Notes under the pieces: generated by a model
The model's input: the letters and a program-made list of their open reading frames with translations, nothing else
Told to the model about the DNA's origin: nothing
The model's database searches: none
Assembly (NCBI RefSeq): GCF_022965805.1
Contig: NC_133101.1
Span: forward strand, 42,259,642 to 42,323,641
Direction: 5' to 3'
Length of the DNA stretch: 64,000 nt
Origin: Primulina eburnea
Lineage: Eukaryota; Streptophyta; Magnoliopsida; Lamiales; Gesneriaceae
Position numbers and translations under genes: made by a program
Shown here: piece by piece, positions 46,189 to 57,616 of the stretch
Layout: each line of letters opens with the position of its first letter
Position numbering within the stretch: the first letter of the stretch is position 1

Positions 46189-47246
46189 TAGTCAAAAGGG
46201 TAGTGCATGGCAAATACTCTCCCTTGGGTTGGCTTCTTCCAGTGTGGGAACTCTTTCAACATGTGGTCTGTATCTCCACATTTAAAACATTTCCTGGATC
46301 CCCATAAGCACTGACCGGGATGCTGGCGATTGCATTTCTGACATACTGGGAAATTACCAGGCCTCTGAAGCGCCCCCTGCTGCTGGATAGGACCCTTGCC
46401 TTTCGGCGGTCCCTGATAAGGTTTCTTTCCAGCTTGCCCCTAGTAAGGTTTCTTGAACTGAGGCCTCTGATGCTGTTGCTGTTGCGGTGGAGCCTGATAG
46501 GGCTTCTTGCCCTGCCTGTCTGCCTCAATGTCCCGCTGGTCTTGTTCTGCCGCCAAAGCCCTAGATACGGCGACTGCATAAGAAGTGGGGCCAGCTACCC
46601 TCACATCACGGCGCAAGATTGGCCGCAATCCATCCATGAAATGTCTCAGCTTTGCCTGGACATCATTCGAGATGAGGGGTACGAAGTAACAACCCCTCTC
46701 AAACTTTCTGACAAAGTCTGCCACGTTGTTGTCCCCCTGCCTCAGTGTCATCAATTCCCTGGTCAGGCGGGAGCGTACTTCTTCAGTGAAGTACTTGGCG
46801 AAGAACACTTCCTTGAATCCAGTCCAAGACAAAGTTTGCACGTTCACTGCCACTGATGCGATCTCCCACCATAGTCTAGCGTCCCCAGTCAACAAGAAGG
46901 TGGCACATCTAACCCTGTCTGCATCAGTCAATTCCATAAAGTCGAATATTACCTCAATGGATTTGATTCATCCTTCAGCTATCATCGGGTCAGTGGTACC
47001 CGAGAATTCCTTCGGACTTATCCTCCTAAACCTCTCATACACTGCTTCCGCTTGGGGCCTCGCCCCTACACCCGCTTCTGTAGCCTGGTTCCTCGCAAAT
47101 TGTGCGAAGAACTGCGTCATATCTGCAAGCATCTGTGCCTGCATGTCTTGAGGTGGAGGTGGAGGTGGAGGAGCATCTCTCCTCTTCTCTCGAGCTTCTC
47201 TATCCTCGTCCCTTGCTTCACGGTCGACCACACGTCTAGGAGGCAT
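46189..47246 (-). pseudogene. gag: E gag
   Basis: ATG at 47244-47246 (MPPRRVVDREARDEDRE), polyproline, Gag core (TDPMIAEG, DARLWWEIASV, FFAKYFTEEV, RQGDNNVADFVRKFE, HFMDGLRPILRRDV), Gln-rich linker, CQKCNRQHPGQC and a knuckle CFKCGDTDHMLKEF in which the last Cys is Phe. Stops: TGA 46968-46970 (F has Trp) and TAG 46440-46442. The interval 47247-47468 is the leader. Confidence 0.9.
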
Positions 47247-47468
47247 ACAGGTTCAATAATTTACCCAACACGTAAACCAAATATACATGAACATGTTATA
47301 AATGACATAAGATGCACGTACTACAACTTGAAAATATGCACATGCTGAAAGCAGAACTTAATGCTTACTACATAACATAAATTTGAAACTTTAAAACTTA
47401 CAAAATTGAGGTGTGACTTCGTGAGCTTCTTGCGACTGGCAGTAGGCGTAACCTTTTACAAGAACACT

Positions 47469-47480
47469 GCTCTGATACCA
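47469..47480 (-). other. Primer binding site of E (tRNA-Met)
   Basis: Minus strand TGGTATCAGAGC, 2 bp from the LTR that starts at 47483. Confidence 0.9.
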
Positions 47481-47482
47481 AC

Positions 47483-49919
47483 TGTAACGTACCGTACTTT
47501 TCATACTTAAAATTTGCGGAAAAATTAAAAATTTCTCGAATACGGAAATAAAAATCCATATGGTCGTCACTCATCGTTCATAAAAAGAATATTTGAAATC
47601 AAACATCACCAATAAAATTTTTGCTAAAATAAAAGCTTGCTCAAAACATCTCGCATCAAAACATAAAATCAGAGTATTAATATTTTCATGCTTAAAATCT
47701 TAAAATAACGTGGGCGGTCCTCGGGTCTAGCCTTCTGCTCAGTCCAAGCCTTCTCCTTGGTCGCCACCTCCTCTCTCCTAATAGACATCCTCACCTGCAT
47801 CAATCAAGTCTAGTGAGTCTAAAGACTCAGCACATATACACTAGGAGTAACGAGTACTACATAATAAAACCACATGCAACTTTAAAATAGGACATTCATA
47901 CTTGAAGCTTGGCTTTGAAATAAACTTGAACTTGCATACATAAATAGACGTGCCTTAACTTGAAAGCTTTCATAAATATGCTAACATACTTGATCATACT
48001 TAAACATACACGACTTCATTTTGCATAGAGGCATGTTTCAAAGCAAGTGACTCATACATAATAAGCGTCTGATCAGATAAACCACAGTACTGGGCTAACA
48101 GGGACGTATCCACTGCCACATACATGAGATCCCCGTTCATGATTTAACGGGCTGGTTGGTCCCCGTTCATGATTTAACGCTTTCCAACCACGATCTAACC
48201 CATTCATAATTTAACGGGGTTGAGAGGTCCTCTGCCACGTTCACCGACTTCCAAACCCATTCATAATTTGGTCACAAGACATTTATCATACCTCAAAAAC
48301 TTAAAATATTTTCTTTTTGCATGTCAACATACTTACTTGGCGTTGAGAGCTCCGTTGGAGTTCGATCGGGGCCGCTGCTGCACATACTAACGCAATTACA
48401 TGTACTTACATTTCATAGCTTAGACGTAGGTACACGTGCTCACCACCGATGTAATTAAATATCTTATGACGTTCTAGATCTCCCGCGCCTTGACCACATT
48501 AAATTATTGTACTAACCCGCGACATTGAACCCCGAACAATCTCTAAAAGATGTGTGCAAATTTCCCAACAATCAAAGACATACACTTACTATTAAATCTT
48601 GAAAAGAAAGAGGAACAAAATATTTGGACAGAAGGGCTGGCGCTCGGGCTGTGAAACTATATCGCTCGGGTGCCAGGGTCCGCGCTCGGGCGGTAACAAA
48701 CTACCGATCGGGCGCCGAGGTTATAGGGAAAAACACTCTGACAGAAAGAATGGCGCTCGGGCGGCAAAAAGTTACCGCTCGGCGCCGAGTAAACTGGACT
48801 CCGCGACCCATAAACTTATACTCTCCAAATTTCGATTACACCTGCCGTGATCAACGCCTCGAGACTCATCCTAGGACACTATGATCCATACTCGACACCA
48901 TAGAATGTATAAACATCAACGCACCCTAAACTAGCAACAAATTCGTAAACTCAAATTTTGACATCAAAACACTTCCTGCGGCTTCTAGATCGACACTAAG
49001 CGACACGTCAAATAACAACCCATCATCATACTAAGCATACCTAGATGCAACAATGATCGCCTGTCGATTCCCAACGAATCTCGAGAACACATCAATACAT
49101 AATTTTTTGAAATCGCAGTTTGAGCAGTTCCACGAAAAGCGTCATAACTCACTCATTTTTTATCCAAATATTTCGAATTTTATATCAAATCGAAGGTATC
49201 AAAAATTTCTACAATTTTCACGGTGAAAGATTTCTCAGATTTACGGCCAAAAATTCACAGTTTTAAGAAGAACAGAAAAAACGTGATTTAGATCTAAAAA
49301 TTTTCCTTCAAAATCGATCCAGTCAATTATCCGCTCAAACTATGAACATCATACATGAATTTTACTCATAAAATAATGCAACGCATAATATGACATGATC
49401 GACGCAGCAAAAGAGAGATTATACGTGTCTTTTGATATTCAAAAATATCGTGACGACGATACCGAAGCGGAGATGACGTGAGGATTGATGCGGGACGAAC
49501 TTGGCGCTAAAAATCTTGAAGAAAACCAACGAAAACTCGCTATGAAATATAGAGGGATGGGGCGGCTGCTTCTAGGAGTAAGAACCCTAGTAATTCTCCT
49601 CTCAAAAGTAATAAAACTGTAAGAAATAAGTGTGTTTGTGTGTGTGTTTTGATCGGTTCTATGTGTGTGTAAAAGTGTGTGTGATTAGTAATTTAGGGAA
49701 AAATTTCTTAATTAAATAATAAATAAAACTATTTAAAATAATGCTTTTAAATAATTCATGAACTACTAGGACTCGTTTTAAAATTAAATAAATGCTTTAA
49801 TAATTAAATAAATGCATTTTCACAAATTATGCATGGCTAAAACTCATTTAAAATTAATTAAATGATTTAATAATTAAACAAATGCATGGATTATACGTGT
49901 ACCGAATTTGGGCACTACA
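47483..49919 (-). repeat. 5' LTR of E, 2437 bp, with a 295-bp internal deletion
   Basis: Partner of 39090-41835. Relative to it a 295-bp segment (41362-41656 there) is missing near 49740, between two copies of TTTAAAATA. The alpha array is at 48636-48790 with three hairpin pairs. Confidence 0.95.
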
Positions 49920-50406
49920 TGAACTCCCTGGTCAGACGAGAACGTACTTCTTCAATGAAGTACTTAGAGTAGAAAACCTCCTTGAAACCATTCCAAGGCA
50001 ACACTTGCAAGTTGACTGCCACTGACGGACTCTCCCACCATAATCTGGCGTCCCCTGTTAGAAGGAACGTGGCACACCTGACCTTATCTGCATCAGTCAG
50101 TTCCATAAAATCAAAGATTACCTCGATGGACTTAATCCATCCCTCAGCTATCATCGGGTCAGTGGTACCCGAAAACTCCTTTGGGTTCATCCTCCTGAAC
50201 CTCTGATATACTGCCTCTGGCCTTGGCCTCGCCCAAGTGTCCACTGCAGCCTGGTTCCCCGCAAACTGTGTGAAGAACTGAGTCATTCCTGCAAGCATCT
50301 TTGCCTGCATATCTGGTGGTGGAGGTGGAGGAGCGTCTCTTCTCTCCTCTCGAGGCTCTCTGTCTTCATCCCTTGCTTCACAGTCGATCACACGTCTAGG
50401 AGGCAT
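49920..50406 (-). pseudogene. gag: F gag, N-terminal part
   Basis: ATG at 50404-50406 (MPPRRVIDCEARDEDRE), polyproline, then TDPMIAEGWIKSIEV, DARLWWESPSV, YSKYFIEEVRSRLTREFM, cut by E exactly at the duplicated tgaac. Open across this part and closely similar to E gag. Confidence 0.9.
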
Positions 50407-50628
50407 ACTGTTCCATTAATTTACCCACCACGTAAACCCAACATGCATGAACATGCTATAGACAACATAAGATGCACGTACTTGAACTTTAAAATATGCA
50501 TATGCTGAAATTAGAACTTAATGCTTACTACATAACATAAATTTGAAACCTTAAAACTTACAGACTCGAGGTGTGACTTCGTGAGCTTCTTGCGACTGGC
50601 AGTAGGCACAACCATTTACAAGAACACG

Positions 50629-50640
50629 GCTCTGATACCA
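50629..50640 (-). other. Primer binding site of F (tRNA-Met)
   Basis: Minus strand TGGTATCAGAGC, 2 bp from the LTR at 50643. 50407-50628 is leader, similar to that of E. Confidence 0.9.
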
Positions 50641-50642
50641 AC

Positions 50643-53319
50643 TGTAACGTACCGTATCAAAATTTGCCAAAAATTAAAAATTTTCTTAAATAAACGTGAA
50701 TATTCAAAATTGGATAAAAGAAATAAACTGTACGTCTCACAAGTTGTTGCAACAAAGGTTTGAAGTTTAAAGTTTGACAAAAGTATTAAGTGTTTTCATA
50801 AGACTTAAAACATGAAGGTCCTCGGGTTTAGCCTCCCGCTCAATCCAAGCCTGCTCCTTTGTCCCCACCTCCAGCCTCTTCATAAACATCCTCACCTGCA
50901 TCGATCAAGTCTAGTGAGTCTAAAGACTCAACACGTATAAACTGTAAGTAACAAGTACTACATAATAAAATCACATGCAACTTTAAAATAGGACATACAT
51001 ACTTAAAACATGAACTTGCATGACAAAACCTGAACATACGTACATACATGCTTAGACGTGCCATCAATATAAACTTTTCTTAAACATGCTTGCATACTTG
51101 AACATACATAACTTCATCATTTTGCGTAGAGATATGTTTCAATGCAAGTGAGCTATAACATAATTGCCTGATCAGACGAAACCACAGTACTGGGCTGACA
51201 GGGACGAATCCACTGCCACATACATGAGATCCCCGTTCATAATTTAACGGGCTGATTGGTCCCCGTTCATAATTTAACGGGCGGATAGGTCCCCATTCAT
51301 AATTTAATGCTTTCCAATCCTAAACATAATTTGGTCACAAGACATTTAGCATACATGAAAAACTTAAAATATTTTCTTGCACGTCAAATATACTTACTTG
51401 GCGTTGAGGGAATTGTTGGCCTTCGATTGCGTCGTTGCTGCACATGCTAACATGAATTTAAATACTTATCTTGCATAACTTAGACGTAGGTATACATGCT
51501 CACCACCGAATTCCATAAATAACTTAAGACATTCTAAAACACTCGTGGCTTGACCTCATTTAAATCATCGTACTAAACCCAAACATGAAACTCCAAAACA
51601 AACGATCAAATTTTTCTCAAAACATGAAGTACACGGACCCCGTGCCTGGGTCAGTGTATGGGTTCGTGTATTTTCGCAATTGAAGTACCAACAAAAGGAA
51701 GGGACACAGACCTCGTGCCCTAGTCTGGCTCCAGGTCCGTGTAGGTGCGCTAAAAGAGATACTCGGCAATAGAAGGGACATGGACCCCGTGCCCAGGTCC
51801 GGCTCCGGGTCCGTGTTGGGTCGCAAAAATGGCACCAAGAAGAAATGAAGGCACGGACCCCGTGCCAGGGTTCGTGTCCGAGTCCGTGTACCTACGCGAC
51901 TTGTAAACCCACGAAATTTCAATACACGCAATGCTTATTATCCTGGACTCGATTGTACGAACCATGAACCGACACCCCGAGACCCATCCTAGCATGCCAT
52001 AACATCAAACCAAATTCGTACAAACACCCAAAGCACGACGTTCACCCTACGACACATACAATTCAAAAACATGGCAATTGACACCAAATCGTTTCCTACG
52101 ACTTCTTATGTACTCGAGTGCCTATCGACACTAAACGACATATCAAATAACAAACCAACATTATACTAAGCACACCTAGATGCAGCAACAAAGCCTGCAA
52201 CAATAAAATCTCAAGAACACATCAATACATAATTTTCTGAAAAACGCAGTTTGAGCAGTCACGCGGAACACATCATTACTCACTCAATTTTTATCCAAAT
52301 ATTTCATATTTACTGTCAAATCAAAGGTATCGAAAAGTTATACAATTTTTGTGTTGAAAGTTGTCTCAGAATCACGACCAAAAAACCGCAATATTTAAAA
52401 GAGACAACAAAAATGAGTTTTCAGATCTAAAACTTATCTCAAAACTGATCCAAACCATTTTCTGCTCAAACGGCTAACGTTACACATAAATTTTTACGCA
52501 TAAAAATAACACAACACATAATATGACAAGATCGATGCCGAAATCATAGAATATACGGGCCTTTTGATAATTAGAATTACCGAACGACGATACCGAAATG
52601 GGGATAGATGCGAGGTTGATCTGGAACGAACGTGGCACGTTTTTCTTGTAATAAAATCAAAAAAACTTGCTGAAAAAATTTCTGAAGGATTGGGCTGCTG
52701 CTATTGGGAAGGAGAACCCTAGGCTTTTTCTTGAAATAAAAATATGAATGTGTGTATGTTAATCGGTTTTTAGTGTGTGTAAAAACATGTAAGTGTATGT
52801 GAGTGTATAAAACGTGTGTGTATTTTTAATTAGGAGAAATTATAGCTAACTTAACTAATTAAAATACTAATTAAATGTTAACACGCCCTAATTTAACCAA
52901 GCGCCTCAATTAAAATAACTACACAATAATTTTATAAAATTCTCTAATTAGCACAATAAAATACAAAAATGCTAACTTTAAAAGTTTTAAACTCTTAAAT
53001 CACTAAATACATAAATAAGGCTTTTAAAATGCTAACCTAAATAAATTATTTAAAATACCCCAACCTCAACTTAAAATAAAATACCACATTTAAAAGTGCC
53101 AAAATCATCACCGGTCTTCTTTCCTCGATCTCGCCTCGAATAATCGCCTGAAACATGGAACTCGAAAAGCATTTTAATGTGAATCGCATAAACATAAATA
53201 ATTTTAAAATAATGCATTTAAATAAGTCGTGCATGGATAATGCTCATTTAAACTTAAATAAATGACTTAATAATTAAATAAATGCATGGGGTATACGTGT
53301 ACAGAATTCGGGTACTACA
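50643..53319 (-). repeat. 5' LTR of F, type beta, 2677 bp
   Basis: Plus strand TGTAACGTACC ... GGGTACTACA. Same backbone as the E LTRs (AGTCTAAAGACTC near 50917, TTCATAATTTAACGGG repeats at 51235-51310, TG-rich stretch near 52745-52820) but with ACGGACCC-type palindromes (51626-51890) in place of the alpha array. The flank 53320 onward is the TRIM fragment. Confidence 0.9.
51626..51890. promoter_or_regulatory. U3 palindrome array beta of the F 5' LTR
   Basis: Repeats of CACGGACCCCGTGCC and CCGGGTCCGTGT about 45-75 bp apart, each with dyad symmetry around GGACCC/GGGTCC. The same array is in the plus-orientation remnant and palindrome at 3351-4030 and 8895-8935. Confidence 0.75.
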
Positions 53320-53675
53320 CCAAAATTGCCCCAAGTCAAGCACGCTTCACTTTGGAGTTCTTATGTGATGAGCTACCGAAAAAAAGATGCACATTCATGA
53401 TATGAGTAATACATATCAAATCTTTTAAGCCCTCTTCAACTATACAGTCCATTACATTGAACAGTCTCGGAATCCCTCTTATTCCGATGTGGAATCGGTT
53501 CATTCATGTTCCCTCCACCTAGAAGCCTGCCAGGAGCCGCTCATTGTTCGTGCAACCTCATGGCACCGGCGGTCACCCCCTCCCTCTTCGGCCTCGGGCC
53601 TCACATGCCCACCAGCTTCCGCTTGGTTCGTCCCCGAACCACACCGTACTCGGAGAGGTCGGCTCTGATACCAAC
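53320..53675 (-). mobile_element. Cassandra-like TRIM fragment with 5S rRNA-like sequence
   Basis: On the minus strand: primer site TGGTATCAGAGCC (53662-53674), a GC-rich non-coding body (GTGTGGTTCGGGGACGAACC and CCGATTCCACATCGGAA hairpins), then LTR-like sequence from about 53470 with TAGTTGAAGAGGGCTTAAAA and a 5S-like stretch at 53331-53370. This order (tRNA-Met site, short body, 5S in the LTR) fits Cassandra as I know it. The LTR is cut at 53319 by F and the other LTR is not seen. Confidence 0.6.
53331..53370 (-). promoter_or_regulatory. 5S rRNA-like internal promoter part (A-box region)
   Basis: Minus strand CATCACATAAGAACTCC followed by AAAGTGAAGCGTGCTTG resembles the plant 5S rRNA A-box region (AAGTTAAGCGTGCTTGGGC). 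The downstream C-box part is missing because F is inserted there, so this is not a functional 5S gene. Confidence 0.65.
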
Positions 53676-55648
53676 TGAAACGTCTGCCCTTTTTATTGCT
53701 TAAAAAATACTAGAATTCTTTTTTATACGTGTTACGATATGGAATGAGAAATTATTAATTTCAACGCATATTGGTTTGTGGCGAAATTGGACTATGTTGA
53801 TTTTTGGGTTTTAGTACGTACATTCTACTTCTTGGGCTATAAGTTAATCATGAATATTATGAACGCTTTGGGACACGTAGATTTTCTAAGAAAATATTAT
53901 GATTCATAGTCAATAGTCGAATTAATTTTTGGGAATTAGACTTAAGGAATAATGGTTTAAGGATTTGCAACGACTTTGAGAATATAAAAATGTATAAATT
54001 GGGATTTCAAGTGTGAGGCCCAATAGCATAAATAAGCCCAGCCCATTTCCTATTTTTTTATTATAATTACCCAAACCCATTTGAAAGAAATCAGATCGCA
54101 CAAATCCAGAAACTTTTCCCCAACCTTGCCCGTCGTTCTCTTCTTCTGCAGCGAGTGTGCATCGTTCCCATCGTCCAGAAATTTAGTGCAGCAGCTTGTA
54201 AATCTTCTTCCTTCAACCTATTAGCTTCTTTCTTGCCTTGAATCGGTAGGTGACGAGCTCGTTTTGGCTTGATTTCCAGCAGCAGTGCGCGTAGCTTTGA
54301 TTTGGATTTAGGTAAGGTTTTAGCTTCGATTTTTGGTTGTTCTTGGTGTATTAGTTTATAAAAATGAAGAATTAAGCTCTTCCCCTAATTTTCAGCTAGG
54401 TTTCCGGCGTGAACAATATTTCCGGCGACTTGTTCCGACGAGCCACCTTTGCGAAATTACCGTTGTGCATTCTAGCCTCAAGTATTGAGGTATTAAGCTT
54501 GACTTCAGATTTTATAATGGTTATATAGGCTGCCCGATTTTCGAATTTTAACCGAGCCGATTTATTTTGGTTTACTCGTTTGGTATGCATTATATTGAAG
54601 TATAAAGCGAATTTATATTGTAGGATTTATCGTTGGACGAGTTCATCCAATATTTCTTAAGATTTTCTGTGGTATTATAAGCTATAGTTGAGGTACGCTC
54701 AAACCTATATCATTATGACGCTTATATTGGCGTGTAAGAAGATTTGGTGAATGTTTTTCGATATTATGTGCATTGAATGTTTATTTTAATGCATTCACGC
54801 ATTAATTATGTTGGCATAACATATTGAGCCTTGACTCCTTTGACGGCTATTTATGTTGATTCTGTTGAGATCTATTGAGTCATCAAAGGGACGAGTGGGT
54901 TAGGATTAGCCACATTCCCAGATGACAGCTAGGGACGAGCGACTTAGCTACTCGCATTCACGATGCTACGTGCATGGACGAATGGCGTTTGATGCTGCAT
55001 TCCTGGCACGGGTGGCCACTGTTACTGTTGATGATGCTATTCGTTTGGACTCCATTTGGTATCCATTATTCCGTTGTTACCATTCATGCATCGCATAGCA
55101 TTGCATTTACTTGATATTATTACATGTCCTTTATTTAAGTCGTGATTTTGCTGGTTTGTCATACTGGGGTCCGACCCCCGTTTTCTTTTAATGTTGTGGT
55201 TGTTTTTGATGCCATAGCAGGTCATTCCAGGGGTTTTGACGCGTCTGGTGGAGCGTCAGGGAGTGGTATCTAGTAGTCAGTTTGTTTGTGTCGGAGTTCC
55301 CAAATATTTATATATATTATTCTGGTTTGATACATTTGCCAGGGATATGCCCTGTGTAGCTGTATGGTTATGTTTTAATGTTGTTTGGATTTTATTTGTG
55401 GTATGTTGTGTCTAGTCCTGGCCAGTTCGGCTGTAGGATGTTGGTGTGGTTGATTGTGAACTTGGTATTATTTTCGAGCGTATATTGTTGTTGTTGTGTT
55501 TTGAAATTTTTGAGATATCCTACTTATGGGGAGGTCATGCCGAAATTTCTGTAAGCCCTAATGAACGTTTTAAACTCGTTTTCGCTGTGTACACCATTAA
55601 TCCTTGTTGTGTGGTAATTAAATATCAATTAAGAGCACGGGCCTGACA
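53676..55648 (+). repeat. 5' LTR of L, about 1973 bp
   Basis: Read as TGAAACGTCTGCCC ... CGGGCCTGACA, directly before a primer site. No partner is in the window, so the left border rests on TG and on the end of the TRIM primer site. The downstream part (about 54060-54300) has a pyrimidine-rich leader-like composition. No ORF with a domain. Confidence 0.65.
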
Positions 55649-55650
55649 GT

Positions 55651-55662
55651 TGGTATCAGAGC
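55651..55662 (+). other. Primer binding site of L (tRNA-Met)
   Basis: TGGTATCAGAGC, 2 bp after the LTR end. 55663-55872 is the leader to gag. Confidence 0.85.
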
Positions 55663-55872
55663 GTAACTGGGATACGCTTGAATTAGAGTCTAGGACACTC
55701 GAGTTTAGGCACAAATAAAATGATTGTGCATGTGTTTGATTATTTGCTCTTACTTGTTTATATGTTTTGAATTAATTGTATCGGCATGACTAGAGCGTAT
55801 TAGTTTAAGTTTATTCTTTTATACTCAGTCGATTATTTTTCTGTCTGTGAATTAAACCCTTGTGTATTGTAG

Positions 55873-57616
55873 ATGGCACCGGGACGTAAGGGTAGAAAAG
55901 GAAAGGAAGTTGTTCAGGAATCTGAAGCTCCAAATGTCAGAGGACTTAACGAGACTGATTGGGGAAGACGAGGTCGTCGCCTCGTGGTGAAGTACGAATT
56001 GTCAACGTCGTGCATGAAGTGGATCAGTTGAACAGAGGAATGGGTGAAATGGAACTAGTCATATCCCGATTTCAGAACATGCATCCACCTCGATTCTTTG
56101 GGAATGAAGATGGTGAGAAAGCTATAGCATGGCTAAAGAGTATGAAGCATTTGATCAATATGTTGGAGTGCACCCCTGAATTGCAGCTTAAGTTGGCTAT
56201 TTTTCAATTAAAAGACCGAGCCCAGTTATGGTGGGAAACTACTGAGGAAGCTTTGAAAGAATCAGGTGAAAGAGTTACTTGTGATGTATTTTGCGCTCAG
56301 TTTGCTCGAGAGTATTCACCACCTTCGTATTATACGGCCAAGGAAGCTGAATTCAATAGATTGACTCAGGGTAACATGACTATAGTGGCGTATGCCTCTC
56401 AATTTTCAGCGCTTCTTGCCTATGTTCCTCATGTTGCTAGCAGTGATCGGAACAAGCTATAGCATTTTATGCAAGGATTGAATCGAACCATTTGCACTTT
56501 AGTAGTAGCTGGAGCACCTGTTAATTATGCCGATGCTATAGAGAAAGCCAAGAATGTTGAGGCAAGTCTACATTTGGCAGAACCACAGTCAGTTCAACCA
56601 GGTTTTCCTCAGAGTTTCGGGGGCAATGTGCCGATGCCAGTTGGTGCATCAATATACCGACCTTTACTGCCGTATCAGCCTTCGCAGTCTTATCAGCAAC
56701 CAAAGCAGCAAAATTTTAAGGCCAAAGGAAAACAATTCGAGAAACAGACTCGTAGTAGTTCTTCTAGTTCCGACAGTCAGCGTGGAAGTTCAGTTCGGTC
56801 ACCAGTTGGAGTATTTTGTGATCGTTGTGGTGGTAAGCACTTCAGTACTCAGTGTACAGGAGTTCATGGATCTTGTAATATCTGTGGGCAAGTTGGACAT
56901 TATACTAGAGTATGTCCAAATGCAGTGAGACAACAATTTCAGCAACCTCAGTTTGGTCAGGATTTAAGAGGACAAGCAACTAGACCTTTTGTTCCGACTC
57001 AGTCTTTTCACCAGTCTAGCTATCCTCAGCCTAGAGGTTCTGCACAGCAGCGTTTCCCAGGGCCACAGCAAGCTCGAGTTCATGCTTTAACCCTGGATCA
57101 AGTTCAAGACGCACCGAGCGGAGTTATTGCAGGTATCTGCCTTATTTTTAATCATCCTGCTCGTATACTGATAGACACAGGAGCATCTCATTCATTTGTA
57201 TCTGTTGTATTTGTTGATGAGCATGAGATTGCTACTACTCCGTTGATAGATATTGTGTCAGTGTCTACACATGCTGGTGTATGTTTGATGACTCATGAGA
57301 TAATTCTGAATTGTGTGATTAGATTCGATGATAATATTATGATAACTAATCTCATCAAGCTAGATATGTCTGACTTCGACTGTATTTTGGGAATGGATAC
57401 TCTGTCTAATTATCGAGCTACAGTTGATTGTTTTCATGGAGTCGTCAGATTCAGACCGTATTATGCCAGTAAATGGAATTTTACGGTAGTGATTTGCAAT
57501 CACGTATTCCATTAGTGTCAGCAATGGAAATGTTTAGAATCTTGTCGACAGGAAATGAAGGATTCATGATCTATGGAGTTGATGCGACTGAAGGAAAAAG
57601 ATTTGAAGTTTCTGAT
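55873..57616 (+). pseudogene. gag-pro: L gag and protease, cut by K
   Basis: ATG 55873 (MAPGRKGRKGKEVVQ, basic N-terminus); frame change near 55955; Gag core FQLKDRAQLWWETT, FAREYSPPSYYTAKE; TAG 56460-56462 before HFMQGLNRTI; Ser/Gln-rich linker; two knuckles CDRCGGKHFSTQC and CNICGQVGHYTRVC; PSGVIAGICLIF; protease [12 protein letters not shown] and FDCILGMDTLS; frame change near 57470; then VSAMEMFRILS and EVSD at the K junction. A Tekay-like lineage close to K in layout; the rest of pol lies beyond the right edge. Confidence 0.85.

Larger units (their letters stand above)
39090..49919 (-). mobile_element. Chromovirus E, complete, 10.8 kb, TSD tgaac
   Basis: Right to left: 5' LTR, tRNA-Met primer site, gag, intron-like segment, protease, RT, RNase H, integrase (partly duplicated), chromodomain-like tail, polypurine tract, 3' LTR. 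tgaac occurs at 39085-39089 and 49920-49924. It is inserted into the gag of its relative F: F reads RLTREFM on one side and SLRQGD on the other. LTRs differ by about 4 percent in the first 260 bp. Confidence 0.95.
25566..53319 (-). mobile_element. Chromovirus F (E-related, type-beta LTR), split by G and E, 3' end lost
   Basis: Right to left: 5' LTR (50643-53319), primer site, gag (50406-49920 continued at 39089-38496), intron-like segment, protease-RT-RNase H (38322-36260), integrase (26625-25566). Removing G and E with one TSD each leaves about 7.3 kb of colinear element, highly similar to E throughout. The right flank is inside the Cassandra-like fragment; the left end is replaced by filler and LTR Q. 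Confidence 0.85.

Noticed and set aside
53331..53370. A host 5S rRNA gene
   Set aside because: Only the A-box side is present, with mismatches, in a TRIM-like context; the rest of the 120-nt gene is absent.
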